64,000 bases of DNA from contig JAVIAB010000049.1 in NCBI GenBank assembly GCA_032433765.1, forward strand, positions 21,394,779 through 21,458,778, written 5' to 3'. The notes beneath the pieces are model-generated. The model searched no databases, was not told the DNA's origin, and saw nothing but the letters and a program-made list of their open reading frames with translations. Positions 13,360 through 28,300 of this stretch are shown in pieces (position 1 is the first letter of the stretch; every line of letters begins with the position of its first letter). The translations under genes were made by a program, and so were the position numbers. This DNA comes from Megaustenia siamemsis (Eukaryota; Mollusca; Gastropoda; Stylommatophora; Ariophantidae).

Positions 13360-16300
13360 CATGTATGTAATAAACAGTAGGCGGGATAGTAAAAGCCACA
13401 TGTTCGACATGTGGTGTTACTTCAAAGGTGACATAAAAAAGAAATACATTTTTGTTATATTTAATATTCACAAAATGGCTTCTTCACGTGGCTCATTTGA
13501 TATAGTTAGTTCTAGAAAATTATTTATGAGCAGCAAGTATAATAAAATAATAAAATTTGTGTAAACAAATAAATAATTTGTGTATATTATTGTATAAGTT
13601 TATAAATATTTCATCACTAGTGTGCAATCTGATAATATGGATAGGTCATAGGATATGAAATTGTTCACATTTTAAAAATGTATAGTAGTGTACATGACAA
13701 ATGTGAATTTCACTGTTGTGTTAAATATTTTGAGTGTGATATTCATCTAATACAGACATAATTGGATATCATCATCATCAAGTACCGGGCCTGCTGGCGT
13801 AGGTGATCATGTCTCTCCACAACTTTCGATCTCGGCAGCTATTTATCATTTCTGTTGTTGACCTTCTGCCAAGCCATTCTCATATTGGATATAGTTCACA
13901 AAAAATAGTACATGGAATAAAATATGCGTGTTATTTCATTGGAAATATGTCGATTCAAAATTTGGTGAGTAACAATTTTCAATTTTTCAACTTTAATTTT
14001 CTTCTTTCTTTAATTTTTAAATATTCGCCCCAATGATTTGATATCACACAAATATTATCTCCATGTTGTGTTATATTCCATCTTTAATCTTTGGTATCTT
14101 TAATCTTATATTCCATCTTCGGTATATATGTTTTTTTTTTTTTAAATAAAATTTTAGTAGGATACATCGGGTACTTCATAAATCAAAGTCAGATTGAGTT
14201 ATTTGTGGGCCATCATCATTGTACTCTGAACATGTCCATAGGTGCTCAGATTCCCTCCTCAGCAAGTCCTGCAGTGTTCAGCGACTGATGACTCCAACTC
14301 TGTGTTGGTTGATAAGTCTTCTCATACGCCCACTAAGTTTCATGTTTCTGGCTGTGTCCGTCTTAACTCCCATCGCTTTTATCCGAAGGAGTGACATGGA
14401 CTCATGGTTGTTGAAGTCCTGTGCCTTTCCCACATCTCGGTGAGCATTGATGACGTCCACCTGATCCATCGGTTGACTGTCTTCAACAGCAGCACAGCTA
14501 TCCAACCTGTCCACTCTTTCATTTCCATATATTCCCAAATGTCCAGGGAAGTAGACAGAGGTGTCCCTATGTATTTTTGACTTCAGCATTGACTCTAGCC
14601 ATTGTAAGTTAGACAATTCAGATCAAACCAGCAAAATAATCATGAAGGGAAAGAGTTAGCTGCCTTCTATTTTTCTCTCTCACTCTCTCTCTGTTTCTCT
14701 CAATCTCCTCTTCCCTTCATCCTTCCATTTTTAATTTCTTTACACATTTCCTCTAGAACAACCCATTCTTTAAAAACTTGTCCAGGGAATATTGTCCAGG
14801 GAATATTGTCCAGACACAATTATTTGGTTATTTAGTTATGAAAGACCCCAGTATCACTGTAAACGAATTAAAATCCATAATTGCTCAACCGCCCGTGCCA
14901 GCGTAATCATCCAAATTAATATCTCATCTCCCAGACAAAGAAAGGTAACTGTAGTCCCCATCATAGTAGTCTCAGCACACGCCAAAAGACATAAGATGAA
15001 ACCATGCAGAAAGTGAACACAGCCAACTGTTCCCTGTCATACGATATCATCATTCATCGTAAACAATTGGAATGTCGAAACATGATCAAAACGGATGAGA
15101 CACACAGCTCATGGTGTGCACAGAGCACTTAACTCAGTAGCTCTTGCAACAAGCCGGATTTGGAATATGAGGAAACTGCAACAAGGAACACTTTTCATGC
15201 ATAGCCTTCAATGGTTCCTGCTGCCTATCCACCATATACCAGAAGTTCACGTCCTCCTGAAAATTATGATCATCTTATTTTTTTTTAAATGTATAGTGCT
15301 TGATGATGTTAGGCCATCATTGTTGACTCCAATTCCGAACATGTAAACACACAGTTAGTCATCAGATTATCCCCGTCGCACATTAAACAACAGACCGTAA
15401 GATTAGCGTATGGCCGGTCTAGGGACACAGTTGTCTAACACTAATATTTTAGTTACCTAGAGCATTTCAAAAATATAATCTGTCTACAATTCTAGATCAT
15501 TTCAAAAATATAATCTGTTTACAATTCTAGATCATTTCAAAAATATAATCTGTTTACAATTCTAGATCATTTCAGAAATATAATCTGTTTACAATTCTAG
15601 ATAATTTCAGAAATATAACCTGTCTACAATTCTAGATCATTTCAGAAATATAATCTGTTTACAATTCTAGATCATTTCAGAAATATAATCTGTTTACAAT
15701 TCTAGATCATTTCAGAAATATAATCTGTTTACAATTCTAGATCATTTCAGAAATATAATCTGTTTACAATTCTAGATCATTTCAGAAATATAATCTGTTT
15801 ACAATTCTAGATCATTTCAGAAATATAATCTGTCTACAATTCTAGATCATTTCAGAAATATAATCTGTTTACAATTCTAGATAATTTCAGAAATATAACC
15901 TGTCTACAATTCTAGATCATTTCAGAAATATAATCTGTTTACAATTCTAGATCATTTCAGAAATATAATCTGTCTACAATTCTAGATCATTTCAAAATAT
16001 AATCTGTTTACAATTCTAGATCATTTCAAAAATATAATCTGTTTACAATTCTAGATCATTTCAGAAATATAATCTGTTTACAATTCTAGATCATTTCAGA
16101 AATATAATCTGTTTACAATTCCAGATCATTTCAGAAATATAACCTGTCTACAATTCTAGATCATTTCAGAAATATAATCTGTTTACAATTCTAGATCATT
16201 TCAGAAATATAATCTGTTTACAATTCTAGATCATTTCAGAAATATAATCTGTTTACAATTCTAGATCATTTCAGAAATATAATCTGTTTACAATTCTAGA

Positions 16301-19300
16301 TCATTTCAGAAATATAATCTGTTTACAATTCTAGATCATTTCAGAAATATAATCTGTTTACAATTCTAGATCATTTCAGAAATATAATCTGTCTACAATT
16401 CTAGATCATTTCAGAAATATAGTCTGTCTACAATTCTAGATCATTTCAGAAATATAATCTGTTTACAATTCTAGATCATTTCAGAAATATAATCTGTTTA
16501 CTATTCTAGATCATTTCAGAAATATAATCTGTTTACAATTCTAGATCATTTCAGAAATATAATCTGTTTACAATTCTAGATCATTTCAGAAATATAATCT
16601 GTCTACAATTCTAGATCATTTCAGAAATATAATCTGTTTACAATTCTAGATCATTTCAGAAATATAATCTGTCTACAATTCTAGATCATTTCAGAAATAT
16701 AATCTGTTTACAATTCTAGATCATTTCAGAAATATAATCTGTCTACAATTCTAGATCATTTCAGAAATATAATCTGTTTACAATTCTAGATCATTTCAGA
16801 AATATAATCTGTCTACAATTCTTCTTGCTTGCTTGCGTTCGCCCGATGACTAAAGAAGCATATCTCTTCATCATCCACCCTTAAAAGGACATTAAGTGGG
16901 CGTGTCTGCGTTATGTTGTGGTTTGCAGTATAACTGTGATATTTGTGGCTTTCGGCCCAACACATCCGACGTACATTCTTCTATTCTATATGAATGTTTA
17001 TTAGATGAAGTTACAGTGTAAATGTTCATGACTTCCTCCTCCCTCAGATCACATCTTCAGCATGTTCCCCAGTCAGAAGCATGCAACTAGCAAAAATACT
17101 GAAGATGGCCTCAGCTTAGATGTACAAACTTGTGCTACAGCAAAGCCCGTGACTCCAACCATCTTAGTCACCTCTTACATGTGTGGCAGGTGACAGTGGC
17201 TCTATCCTTTTCACCCTTGACTGTGGTTGTTGTTATGGATCCAGAAGTCAGGTGAGCTGACACTCTTCTGCCCAATGCAATGTAATGATATCTGCAGATC
17301 CCTTGTAGCTCTGTCCGTACAAGGTGTTCCATTTATTAGATCTTTGAGGAAGTAGAGTAGATCTGATGTCAGTGAGCTTTGAACAGTCAAAAAGTTGTTG
17401 TTTTACTGCTGCGTATCGGTGTTCACATAGTGGACATGGAGTTTTGTTTTGATGTATTCTACTGATGTGGTTTTGGTACATGATCGGTTCTCAGTCTGAA
17501 GATGGTAGTTTGGTCTCTTCTTTTTAAGTTATTAATGCTGTCATGAGGGTTCCTGTGACTGTGGTCAGAGCCCCAGTACTGGTGTCTTATGGGTAAACAA
17601 TCATGTTTGTTTTTGGCTGCATAATATTGTTAAAAAAGCTGTGTTTTATATATAGATATACTGTTCTTTTCATATCATCCACCATCATGTTTGTTTTTTC
17701 ATAATGGATGTTATTTGTCCAGTTGTTTCTTTGATTTTACACTAATCATGCACCTAAAAACTGAAATAGAAAAGCATTACACACCTTTGACATGAGTAGC
17801 ATACTTGGTCAGGATAGCAGAAGCAATGCCAGCCAAAACACCCAACAGAAGTCCACCCAGGCATACAACAAAGAATTTGACTATACCCAAAATGACCTGG
17901 GCAAGCAAATTAAAAAAAAAAAGAATGAATACATTACAGAAAATGCCAACAGCAAGGATTAAATAAATGTTGCTCATCATCATCATCGTGTGCCGTCTCT
18001 GCAACAGAGGTTGGCTACCATGGATCACCATTCCACTCTGTTTCTTGCTTTGATCGTGGAGGTTGTCATAAATTGACTTGTTCATCTTTTGATGTTACTC
18101 GTTCATGTTAGTCTAAGTCTACCTCTGCCTCTTTTACCTTGTATTTTCCCTTCCAATATTACTTTTATTAGGCTTTTGAGTCTTTTAACATGCCCCAAAA
18201 ATTTCATTTGTCTTGTCTTAATTGTGTTTAGTAGTTCTCTTTTTATTTTTAGATGTCTTAAAACTTCATTATTTGTTTTCTTTTCTTTCCATCCAATTCT
18301 ACCTATTCTTCTGTAAATCCACATTTCAAAGGCTTCAATTTTCTGTTCTGTTTTCTTGTCTAATGTCCATGTTTCTGCACCATACAGGAATATTGAGAAG
18401 ATGTAACAATCTGCTATTCTTAGTTTCAGCCCTGCTGTTATTTGTTTTGTTGTTAGTATATTTTTCATGGCATTAAAATTACTTTTTGCCATACCTATTC
18501 TTTTGTTTATTTCGATTTTACATTTTCCATCACTGGTTATAGTATGTCCAAGGTAGTTGTAGCTCTGAAACGTTGCTGCTTTCATCAAATTGAAGACCAA
18601 AATAAAATATATAAATAATAAAAAAACGTGGCTGTTTTAGCAGTTAGCAAATAAATGTTAAAGGAACTATAATGAAATTACTCACCTTTATGCAAACATC
18701 ATGCAAAAGCACCACACAGGCAAATTATCAAAAGCAAACAAAGATACACAAATGATAAATTAGTGCTTTTATGAAGAAATAAACTACAACTAAGCATGTG
18801 TTTATGAAAATAAAGGGTACGCGATCATCATCATCAAGTACCGGGCCTGCTGGCATAGGTGATCATTTCTATCCACAACTTTCGATCACGACAGTTATTT
18901 ATCATTTATGTTGTTGACATTCTGCCAAGCCATTCTCTTAAGCTGTCTGGTATATTTTCTCTTTGTTTCCCTCTATCTCTTCGTCCCTCAATTTTCCCAG
19001 TTGCTACTATATATTCCAGCTATTCTCTTCTCATTACATGGCCAGAAAATGATGATTGTTTCTTCCTAATATTGGAAATTAGCTCTCTTTTTGCTTTGAC
19101 CTCTTTCAGAACGTTTTCATTACTCTTCTTAGCTGTCCATGATATTCTCAACATTCTTCTGTAAAACCACATTTCTACAGGCTCCAGTGATTTTTCTTGT
19201 CTAGTGTCCGCCATCTTCTTTTTCTTTTCTCTTTTCACTGATACCTAAAAGGTGCTGTGGTTTATCTCATTTGTCATTCTTGAGCTGCTCGAACTGTCTG

Positions 19301-22300
19301 AATTAGTGATCTTCCTTTGTTGTTATATGTCTCTGTCACTGCATCTATTCATCTTTTTCTGGGTCTTCCTCTTCGTCTTTTTCCATGCATTCTCGAGAAG
19401 AACACCCATAGAAAAAAAACAAAAAAAAGATGGATAGATGCAGTGACAGAGACATGTAACAACAAAGGAAAATCACTAATTGTCCGCCATAACATACATT
19501 AACAGGGGAATGAAGTATTAAACTTCAACATACTGGGCATCAGTATTTGAATTTGGAGATGATTTGGTCACTGATCTTTTTGAATTTGGAGATGATTTGG
19601 TCACTGATCTTTTTGAATTTGGAGATGATTTGGTCACTGATCTTTTTGAATTTGGAGATGATTTGGTCACTTATCTTTTTGAATTTGGAAATGATTTGGT
19701 CACTGATCTTTTTGAATTTGGAGATGATTTGGTCACTGATCTTTTTGAATTTGGAGATGATTTGGTCACTGATCTTTTTGAATTTGGAGATGATTTGCTC
19801 ACTGATCGAATTTGGAGATGATTTGCTCACTGATCGAATTTGGAGATGATTTGCTCACTGATCTTTTTGAATTTGGAGATGATTTGGTCACTGATCTTTT
19901 TGAATTTGGAGATGATTTGGTCACTGATCTTTTTGAATTTGGAGATGATTTGGTCACTGATCTTTTTGAATTTGGAAATGATTTGGTCACTTATCTTTTT
20001 GAATTTGGAGATGATTTGGTCACTGATCTTTTTGAATTTGGAGATGATTTGGTCACTGATCTTTTTGAATTTGGAGATGATTTGGTCACTGATCTTTTTG
20101 AATTTGGAGATGATTTGCTCACTGATCTTTTTGAATTTGGAGATGATTTGGTCACTGATCTTTTTGAATTTGGAGATGATTTGGTCACTGATCTTTTTGA
20201 ATTTGGAGATGATTTGCTCACTGATCTTTTTGAATTTGGAGATGATTTGGTCACTGATCTTTTTGAATTTGGAAATGATTTGGTCACTGATCTTTTTGAA
20301 TTTGGAGATGATTTGGTCACTGATCTTTTTGAATTTGGAGATGATTTGGTCACTGATCTTTTTGAATTTGGAGATGATTTGCTCACTGATCGAATTTGGA
20401 GATGATTTGCTCACTGATCGAATTTGGAGATGATTTGGTCACTGATCTTTTTGAATTTGGAGATGATTTGGTCACTGATCTTTTTGAATTTGGAGATGAT
20501 TTGGTCACTTATCTTTTTGAATTTGGAAATGATTTGGTCACTTATCTTTTTGAATTTGGAAATGATTTGGTCACTGATCTTTTTGAATTTGGAGATGATT
20601 TGGTCACTGATCTTTTTGAATTTGGAGATGATTTGGTCACTTATCTTTTTGAATTTGGAGATGATTTGGTCACTGATCTTTTTGAATTTGGAGATGATTT
20701 GGTCACTGATCTTTTTGAATTTGGAGATGATTTGGTCACTGATCTTTTTGAATTTGGAGATGATTTGGTCACTGATCTTTTTGAATTTGGAAATGATTTG
20801 GTCACTTATCTTTTTGAATTTGGAGATGATTTGCTCACTGATCTTTTTGAATTTGGAGATGATTTGGTCACTGATCTTTTTGAATTTGGAGATGATTTGG
20901 TCACTGATCTTTTTGAATTTGGAGATGATTTGGTCACTGATCTTTTTGAATTTGGAGATGATTTGCTCACTGATCTTTTTGAATTTGGAGATGATTTGGT
21001 CACTGATCTTTTTGAATTTGGAGATGATTTGGTCACTGATCTTTTTGAATTTGGAGATGATTTGGTCACTGATCTTTTGAATTTGGAGATGATTTGGTCA
21101 CTGATCTTTTTGAATTTGGAGATGATTTGGTCACTTATCTTTTTGAATTTGGAAATGATTTGTCACTGATCTTTTTGAATTTGGAGATGATTTGGTCCCT
21201 GATCTTTTTGAATTTGAAGATGATTTGGTCACTGATCTTTTGAATTTGGAGATGATTTGCTCACTGATCGAATTTGGAGATGATTTGCTCACTGATCGAA
21301 TTTGGAGATGATTTGCTCACTGATCTTTTTGAATTTGGAGATGATTTGGTCACTGATCTTTTTGAATTTGGAGATGATTTGGTCACTTATCTTTTTGAAT
21401 TTGGAAATGATTTGGTCACTGATCTTTTTGAATTTGGAGATGATTTGGTCACTTATCTTTTTGAATTTGGAAATGATTTGGTCACTGATCTTTTTGAATT
21501 TGGAGAAGATTTGGTCACTGATCTTTTTGAATTTGGAGATGATTTGGTCACTGATCTTTTTGAATTTGGAGATGATTTGGTCACTGATCTTTTTGAATTT
21601 GGAGATGATTTTGTCAATGATCTTTTTGAATTTGGAGATGATTTGCTCACTGATATTTTTGAATTTGGAAATGTTTTGGTCACTGATCTTTTTGAATTTG
21701 GAGATGATTTGGTCACTGATCTTTTTGAATTTGGAGATGATTTGGTCACTTATCTTTTTGAATTTGGAAATGATTTGGTCACTGATCTTTTTGAATTTGG
21801 AGATGATTTGGTCACTTATCTTTTTGAATTTGGAAATGATTTGGTCACTGATCTTTTTGAATTTGGAGATGATTTGGTCACTGATCGAATTTGGAGATGA
21901 TTTGGTCACTTATCTTTTTGAATTTGGAGATGATTTGGTCACTGATCTTTTTGAATTTGGAGATGATTTGGTCACTGATCTTTTTGAATTTGGAGATGAT
22001 TTGGTCACTGATCTTTTTGAATTTGGAGATGATTTGGTCACTGATCTTTTTGAATTTGGAAATGATTTGGTCACTTATCTTTTTGAATTTGGAGATGATT
22101 TGGTCACTGATCTTTTGAATTTGGAGATGATTTGGTCACTGATCTTTTTGAATTTGGACATGATTTGGTCACTGATCTTTTTGAATTTGGAGATGATTTG
22201 CTCACTGATCTTTTTGAATTTGGAGATGATTTGGTCACTGATCTTTTTGAATTTGGAGATGATTTGGTCACTGATCTTTGGTCTTTTTGAATTTGGAGAT

Positions 22301-25300
22301 GATTTGCTCACTGATCTTTTTGAATTTGGAGATGATTTGGTCACTGATCTTTTTGAATTTGGAGATGATTTGGTCACTTATCTTTTTGAATTTGGAGATG
22401 ATTTGGTCACTGATCTTTTTGAATTTGGAGATGATTTGGTCACTGATCTTTTTGAATTTGGAAATGATTTGGTCACTGATCTTTTTGAATTTGGAGATGA
22501 TTTGCTCACTGATCTTTTTGAATTTGGAGATGATTTGGTCACTGATCTTTTTGAATTTGGAGATGATTTGCTCACTGATCGAATTTGGAGATGATTTGCT
22601 CACTGATCGAATTTGGAGATGATTTGCTCACTGATCTTTTTGAATTTGGAGATGATTTGGTCACTGATCTTTTTGAATTTGGAGATGATTTGGTCACTTA
22701 TCTTTTTGAATTTGGAAATGATTTGGTCACTTATCTTTTTGAATTTGGAAATGATTTGGTCACTGATCTTTTTGAATTTGGAGATGATTTGGTCACTGAT
22801 CTTTTTGAATTTGGAGATGATTTGGTCACTTATCTTTTTGAATTTGGAGATGATTTGGTCACTGATCTTTTTGAATTTGGAGATGATTTGGTCACTGATC
22901 TTTTGAATTTGGAGATGATTTGGTCACTGATCTTTTTGAATTTGGAGATGATTTGGTCACTGATCTTTTTGAATTTGGAAATGATTTGGTCACTTATCTT
23001 TTTGAATTTGGAGATGATTTGCTCACTGATCTTTTTGAATTTGGAGATGATTTGGTCACTGATCTTTTTGAATTTGGAGATGATTTGGTCACTGATCTTT
23101 TTGAATTTGGAGATGATTTGGTCACTGATCTTTTTGAATTTGGAGATGATTTGCTCACTGATCTTTTTGAATTTGGAGATGATTTGGTCACTGATCTTTT
23201 TGAATTTGGAGATGATTTGGTCACTGATCTTTTTGAATTTGGAGATGATTTGCTCACTGATCTTTTTGAATTTGGAGATGATTTGGTCACTGATCTTTTT
23301 GAATTTGGAGATGATTTGGTCACTTATCTTTTTGAATTTGGAAATGATTTGGTCACTGATCTTTTTGAATTTGGAGATGATTTGCTCACTGATCGAATTT
23401 GGAGATGATTTGCTCACTGATCGAATTTGGAGATGATTTGCTCACTGATCTTTTTGAATTTGGAGATGATTTGGTCACTGATCTTTTTGAATTTGGAGAT
23501 GATTTGTTCCCCAGTCAGAAGCATGCAACTAGCAAAAATACTGAAGATGGCCTCAGCTTAGATGTACAAACTTGTGCTACAGCAAAGCCCGTGACTCCAA
23601 CCATCTTAGTCACCTCTTACATGTGTGGCAGGTGACAGTGGCTCTATCCTTTTCACCCTTGACTGTGGTTGTTGTTATGGATCCAGAAGTCAGGTGAGAT
23701 GATTTGGTCACTGATCTTTTTGAATTTGGAGATGATTTGGTCACTGATCTTTTTGAATTTGGAGATGATTTGCTCACTGATCTTTTTGAATTTGGAGATG
23801 ATTTGGTCACTGATCTTTTTGAATTTGGAGATGATTTGGTCACTGATCTTTTTGAATTTGGAGATGATTTGCTCACTGATCTTTTTGAATTTGGAGATGA
23901 TTTGGTCACTGATCTTTTTGAATTTGGAGATGATTTGGTCACTTATCTTTTTGAATTTGGAAATGATTTGGTCACTGATCTTTTTGAATTTGGAGATGAT
24001 TTGGTCCCTGATCTTTTTGAATTTGAAGATGATTTGGTCACTGATCTTTTTGAATTTGGAGATGATTTGCTCACTGATCGAATTTGGAGATGATTTGCTC
24101 ACTGATCGAATTTGGAGATGATTTGCTCACTGATCTTTTTGAATTTGGAGATGATTTGGTCACTGATCTTTTTGAATTTGGAGATGATTTGGTCACTTAT
24201 CTTTTTGAATTTGGAAATGGTCACTGATCTTTTTGAATTTGGAGATGATTTGGTCACTGATATTTTTGAATTTGGAGATGATTTGGTCACTGATCTTTTT
24301 GAATTTGGAGATGATTTGGTCACTTATCTTTTTTGAATTTGGAGATGATTTGGTCACTGATCTTTTTGAATTTGGAGATGATTTGGTCACTGATCTTTTT
24401 GAATTTGGAGATGATTTGGTCACTGATCTTTTTGAATTTGGAAATGATTTGGTCACTGATCTTTTTGAATTTGGAGATGATTTGGTCACTGATCTTTTTG
24501 AATTTGGAGATGATTTGGTCACTTATCTTTTTGAATTTGGAAATGATTTGGTCACTGATCTTTTTGAATTTGGAGATGATTTGGTCACTTATCTTTTTGA
24601 ATTTGGAAATGATTTGGTCACTGATCTTTTTGAATTTGGAGATGATTTGGTCACTGATCTTTTTGAATTTGGAGATGATTTGGTCACTTATCTTTTTGAA
24701 TTTGGAGATGATTTGGTCACTGATCTTTTTGAATTTGGAGATGATTTGGTCACTGATCTTTTTGAATTTGGAGATGATTTGGTCACTGATCTTTTTGAAT
24801 TTGGAGATGATTTGGTCACTGATCTTTTTGAATTTGGAAATGATTTGGTCACTGATCTTTTTGAATTTGGAGATGATTTGGTCACTGATCTTTTTGAATT
24901 TGGAGATGATTTGGTCACTGATCTTTTTGAATTTGGAGATGATTTGGTCACTGATCTTTTTGAATTTGGAGATGATTTGCTCACTGATCTTTTTGAATTT
25001 GGAGATGATTTGGTCACTGATCTTTTTGAATTTGGAGATGATTTGGTCACTGATCTTTGGTCTTTTTGAATTTGGAGATGATTTGCTCACTGATCTTTTT
25101 GAATTTGGAGATGATTTGGTCACTGATCTTTTTGAATTTGGAGATGATTTGGTCACTTATCTTTTGAATTTGGAGATGATTTGGTCACTGATCTTTTTGA
25201 ATTTGGAGATGATTTGGTCACTGATCTTTTTGAATTTGGAAATGATTTGGTCACTGATCTTTTTGAATTTGGAGATGATTTGCTCACTGATCTTTTTGAA

Positions 25301-28300
25301 TTTGGAGATGATTTGGTCACTGATCTTTTTGAATTTGGAGATGATTTGGTCACTGATCTTTTTGAATTTGGAGATGATTTGCTCACTGATCTTTTTGAAT
25401 TTGGAGATGATTTGGTCACTGATCTTTTTGAATTTGGAGATGATTTGGTCACTTATCTTTTTGAATTTGGAAATGATTTGGTCACTGATCTTTTTGAATT
25501 TGGAGATGATTTGGTCACTGATCTTTTTGAATTTGAAGATGATTTGGTCACTGATCTTTTTGAATTTGGAGATGATTTGCTCACTGATCGAATTTGGAGA
25601 TGATTTGCTCACTGATCGAATTTGGAGATGATTTGCTCACTGATCTTTTTGAATTTGGAGATGATTTGGTCACTGATCTTTTTGAATTTGGAGATGATTT
25701 GGTCACTTATCTTTTTGAATTTGGAAATGATTTGGTCACTGATCTTTTTGAATTTGGAGATGATTTGGTCACTTATCTTTTTGAATTTGGAAATGATTTG
25801 GTCACTGATCTTTTTGAATTTGGAGATGATTTGGTCACTGATCTTTTTGAATTTGGAGATGATTTGGTCACTGATCTTTTTGAATTTGGAGATGATTTGG
25901 TCACTGATCTTTTTGAATTTGGAGATGATTTGGTCACTGATCTTTTTGAATTTGGAGATGATTTGGTCACTGATCTTTTTGAATTTGGAGATGATTTGCT
26001 CACTGATCTTTTTGAATTTGGAGATGATTTGGTCACTGATCTTTTTGAATTTGGAGATGATTTGGTCACTGATCTTTTTGAATTTGGAGATGATTTGCTC
26101 ACTGATCTTTTTGAATTTGGATATGATTTGGTCACTGATCTTTTTGAATTTGGAGATGATTTGGTCACTGATCTTTTTGAATTTGGAAATGATTTGGTCA
26201 CTTATCTTTTTGAATTTGGAGATGATTTGGTCACTGATCTTTTTGAATTTGGAGATGATTTGGTCACTGATCTTTTTGAATTTGGAGATGATATGGTCAC
26301 TAATCTTCCTGCTGTTTACGTTCCCCAACTCAATGAGTCGAGTACCAATTTTTTTTCATTTGGGTTTAATGGGAAGCGTCAAGCAGGGATAATTAAAATA
26401 AACTAAACTAAGCGTCTCATACACCACAAATATTACTTATATTGCTGGTAGTTATTTCCATTCCTGAGAGGTAATGAATTAAGTGACTCTATGAAGAAAA
26501 TGTGGATCTATAGAAGAATAGGTAGAATTGGATGGAAAGAAAAGAAAACAAACGATGAAGTTTAAAAACAACAAAAATGACAAGAGAAATACAAAATACA
26601 AATAGAACAAGACAAATGAAATTTTTGGGGCACGTTAAAAGACACAACAGCCTAATAAAAGTAATATTGGAAGGGAAAATACAAGGTAAAAGAGGCACAG
26701 GCAGAACAAGACTAACATGGACGAGTAACATCAAAAGATGGACAAGTCAACCTATGACAATCTGCACCATCAAAGCAAGAGACAGAGTGGAATGGCGTTC
26801 CATGGTAGCCAATCTTCGATGCGGAGACGGCACTCAATGATGATGATGATGATATTGTCAATGCTATTGTTTCTGTTGTCATGATCAACCTCTCATAGGT
26901 TGAGGTTGAAAATGAACACCTGAGTTCTGACAGACTCAACCTGTACATTAGTTATTGTACACATACTGACTGGTATTTATTTTTCACTTGGAACATTCTG
27001 GTAAACCTTTCACATGTTTCACAATGGCTGCTTGTTATGCCATAGTAAAAAAAAGTAAAGTTCCCCGTCATCACGCCAAGTGGCGTATAGGGAATATGGT
27101 GTTAGTGAACATCATTTTTATAGACCTTCGGTACATGATTTATGGGGTAATGTGATCGGTATTACGCCCGCGCTGCTTTACTTTCCCAGATAAAAAATCC
27201 TGTACCCATTTAAGGCTGGGTGAACCCGGAAGCTGTCGTTTGGGATCAAACCCGTCCTCTTGTCCTTTGTAGTCCAGTTCACTAACCACTGAGCTTTGTT
27301 AGGCCATCATCATCATCATCATCGAGTGCCTTCTCCGCAACAAAGGTTGGCTACCATGGAGTGCCATTCTGCTCTGTCTCTTGCTTTGATGGTGCAGATT
27401 GTCATAGGCTGGTTTGTCCATCTTTTGATGTTACTCGTCCATGTTTGTCTTGGTCTGCCTCTGCCTCTTTTACCTTGTATTTTCCCCTCCAGGATTACTT
27501 TAAGTAGGCTGTTGTGTCTTTTAACATGCCCCAAAAATCGCATTTGTCTTGTTTGAATTGTGCTTAGTATTCTCTTTTCATTTTTAGTTGTTTTAAGACT
27601 TCATCGTTTGTTTTCTTTTCCTTCCATCCAATTCTACCTATTCTTCTATAGATTCACATTTCAAAGGCTTCAATTCTCTGTTCTGTTTTCTTGTCTAATG
27701 TCCATGTTTCCGCACCATATAGGAATATTGAGAAGATGTAACATTTTGCTATTCTTAGTTTTAGCCCTGGTGTTATTTGTTTTGATGTTAGTATGTTCTT
27801 CATGACATTAAAATTACTTTTTGCCATTCCTATTCTTTTGTTTATTTCAGTTGTACATTTTCCATCACTGGTTATAGTATGTCCAAGGTACATAGTAGTT
27901 CTGGACTGTCTCCAGGTCTATTCCTTCTATTTTGATATCCACTTGTGGGTTTTGAGTATCTTCTTTGTTTATGATCATAGTTTTAGTCTTTTTGATATTC
28001 ATATCTAGTCCATATTTTTTGCTTGTCATGTTTATTTCATTAAGTAATTGTTGTAGATCTTTAGGATTTTCTGCTAGCAGTACAGTATCGTCAGCGTATC
28101 TTAGGTTATTGATTATCTTTCCATTAATTTGTAGGCCTGGCATCTCTATGATGTTTTTAAAAATTTGCTCAGTGTATAGATTGAACACCATAGATTTTAG
28201 AAGCAGTGATCTCTGCAATATGTGCCATTTTTGCACGCAAGATTTCTGTTTTTGAGATTGTGGTTCTGTCCTATGTGCCATCTTCGGCTCGAAAGGACAA

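Noticed and set aside
15450..16820. CRISPR-like array of regularly spaced repeats
   Set aside because: The 35-bp units are directly contiguous with no unique spacers, and the locus is clearly eukaryotic.
17777..18085. A 102-codon minus-strand frame taken as a small membrane protein gene
   Set aside because: Only its end (17896-17785) is an exon of the exchanger; the upstream part is intron and LINE-D tail.
19540..26406. Many open frames of 60-430 codons rich in DLFEFGDDLVT, LNLEMIWSLIF, KRSVTKSSPNS or KKISDQIISKF
   Set aside because: All are readings of one 33-bp tandem unit in several frames and on both strands. No single frame is favoured, and the frames end at random indels or the GATCGAATT variant.
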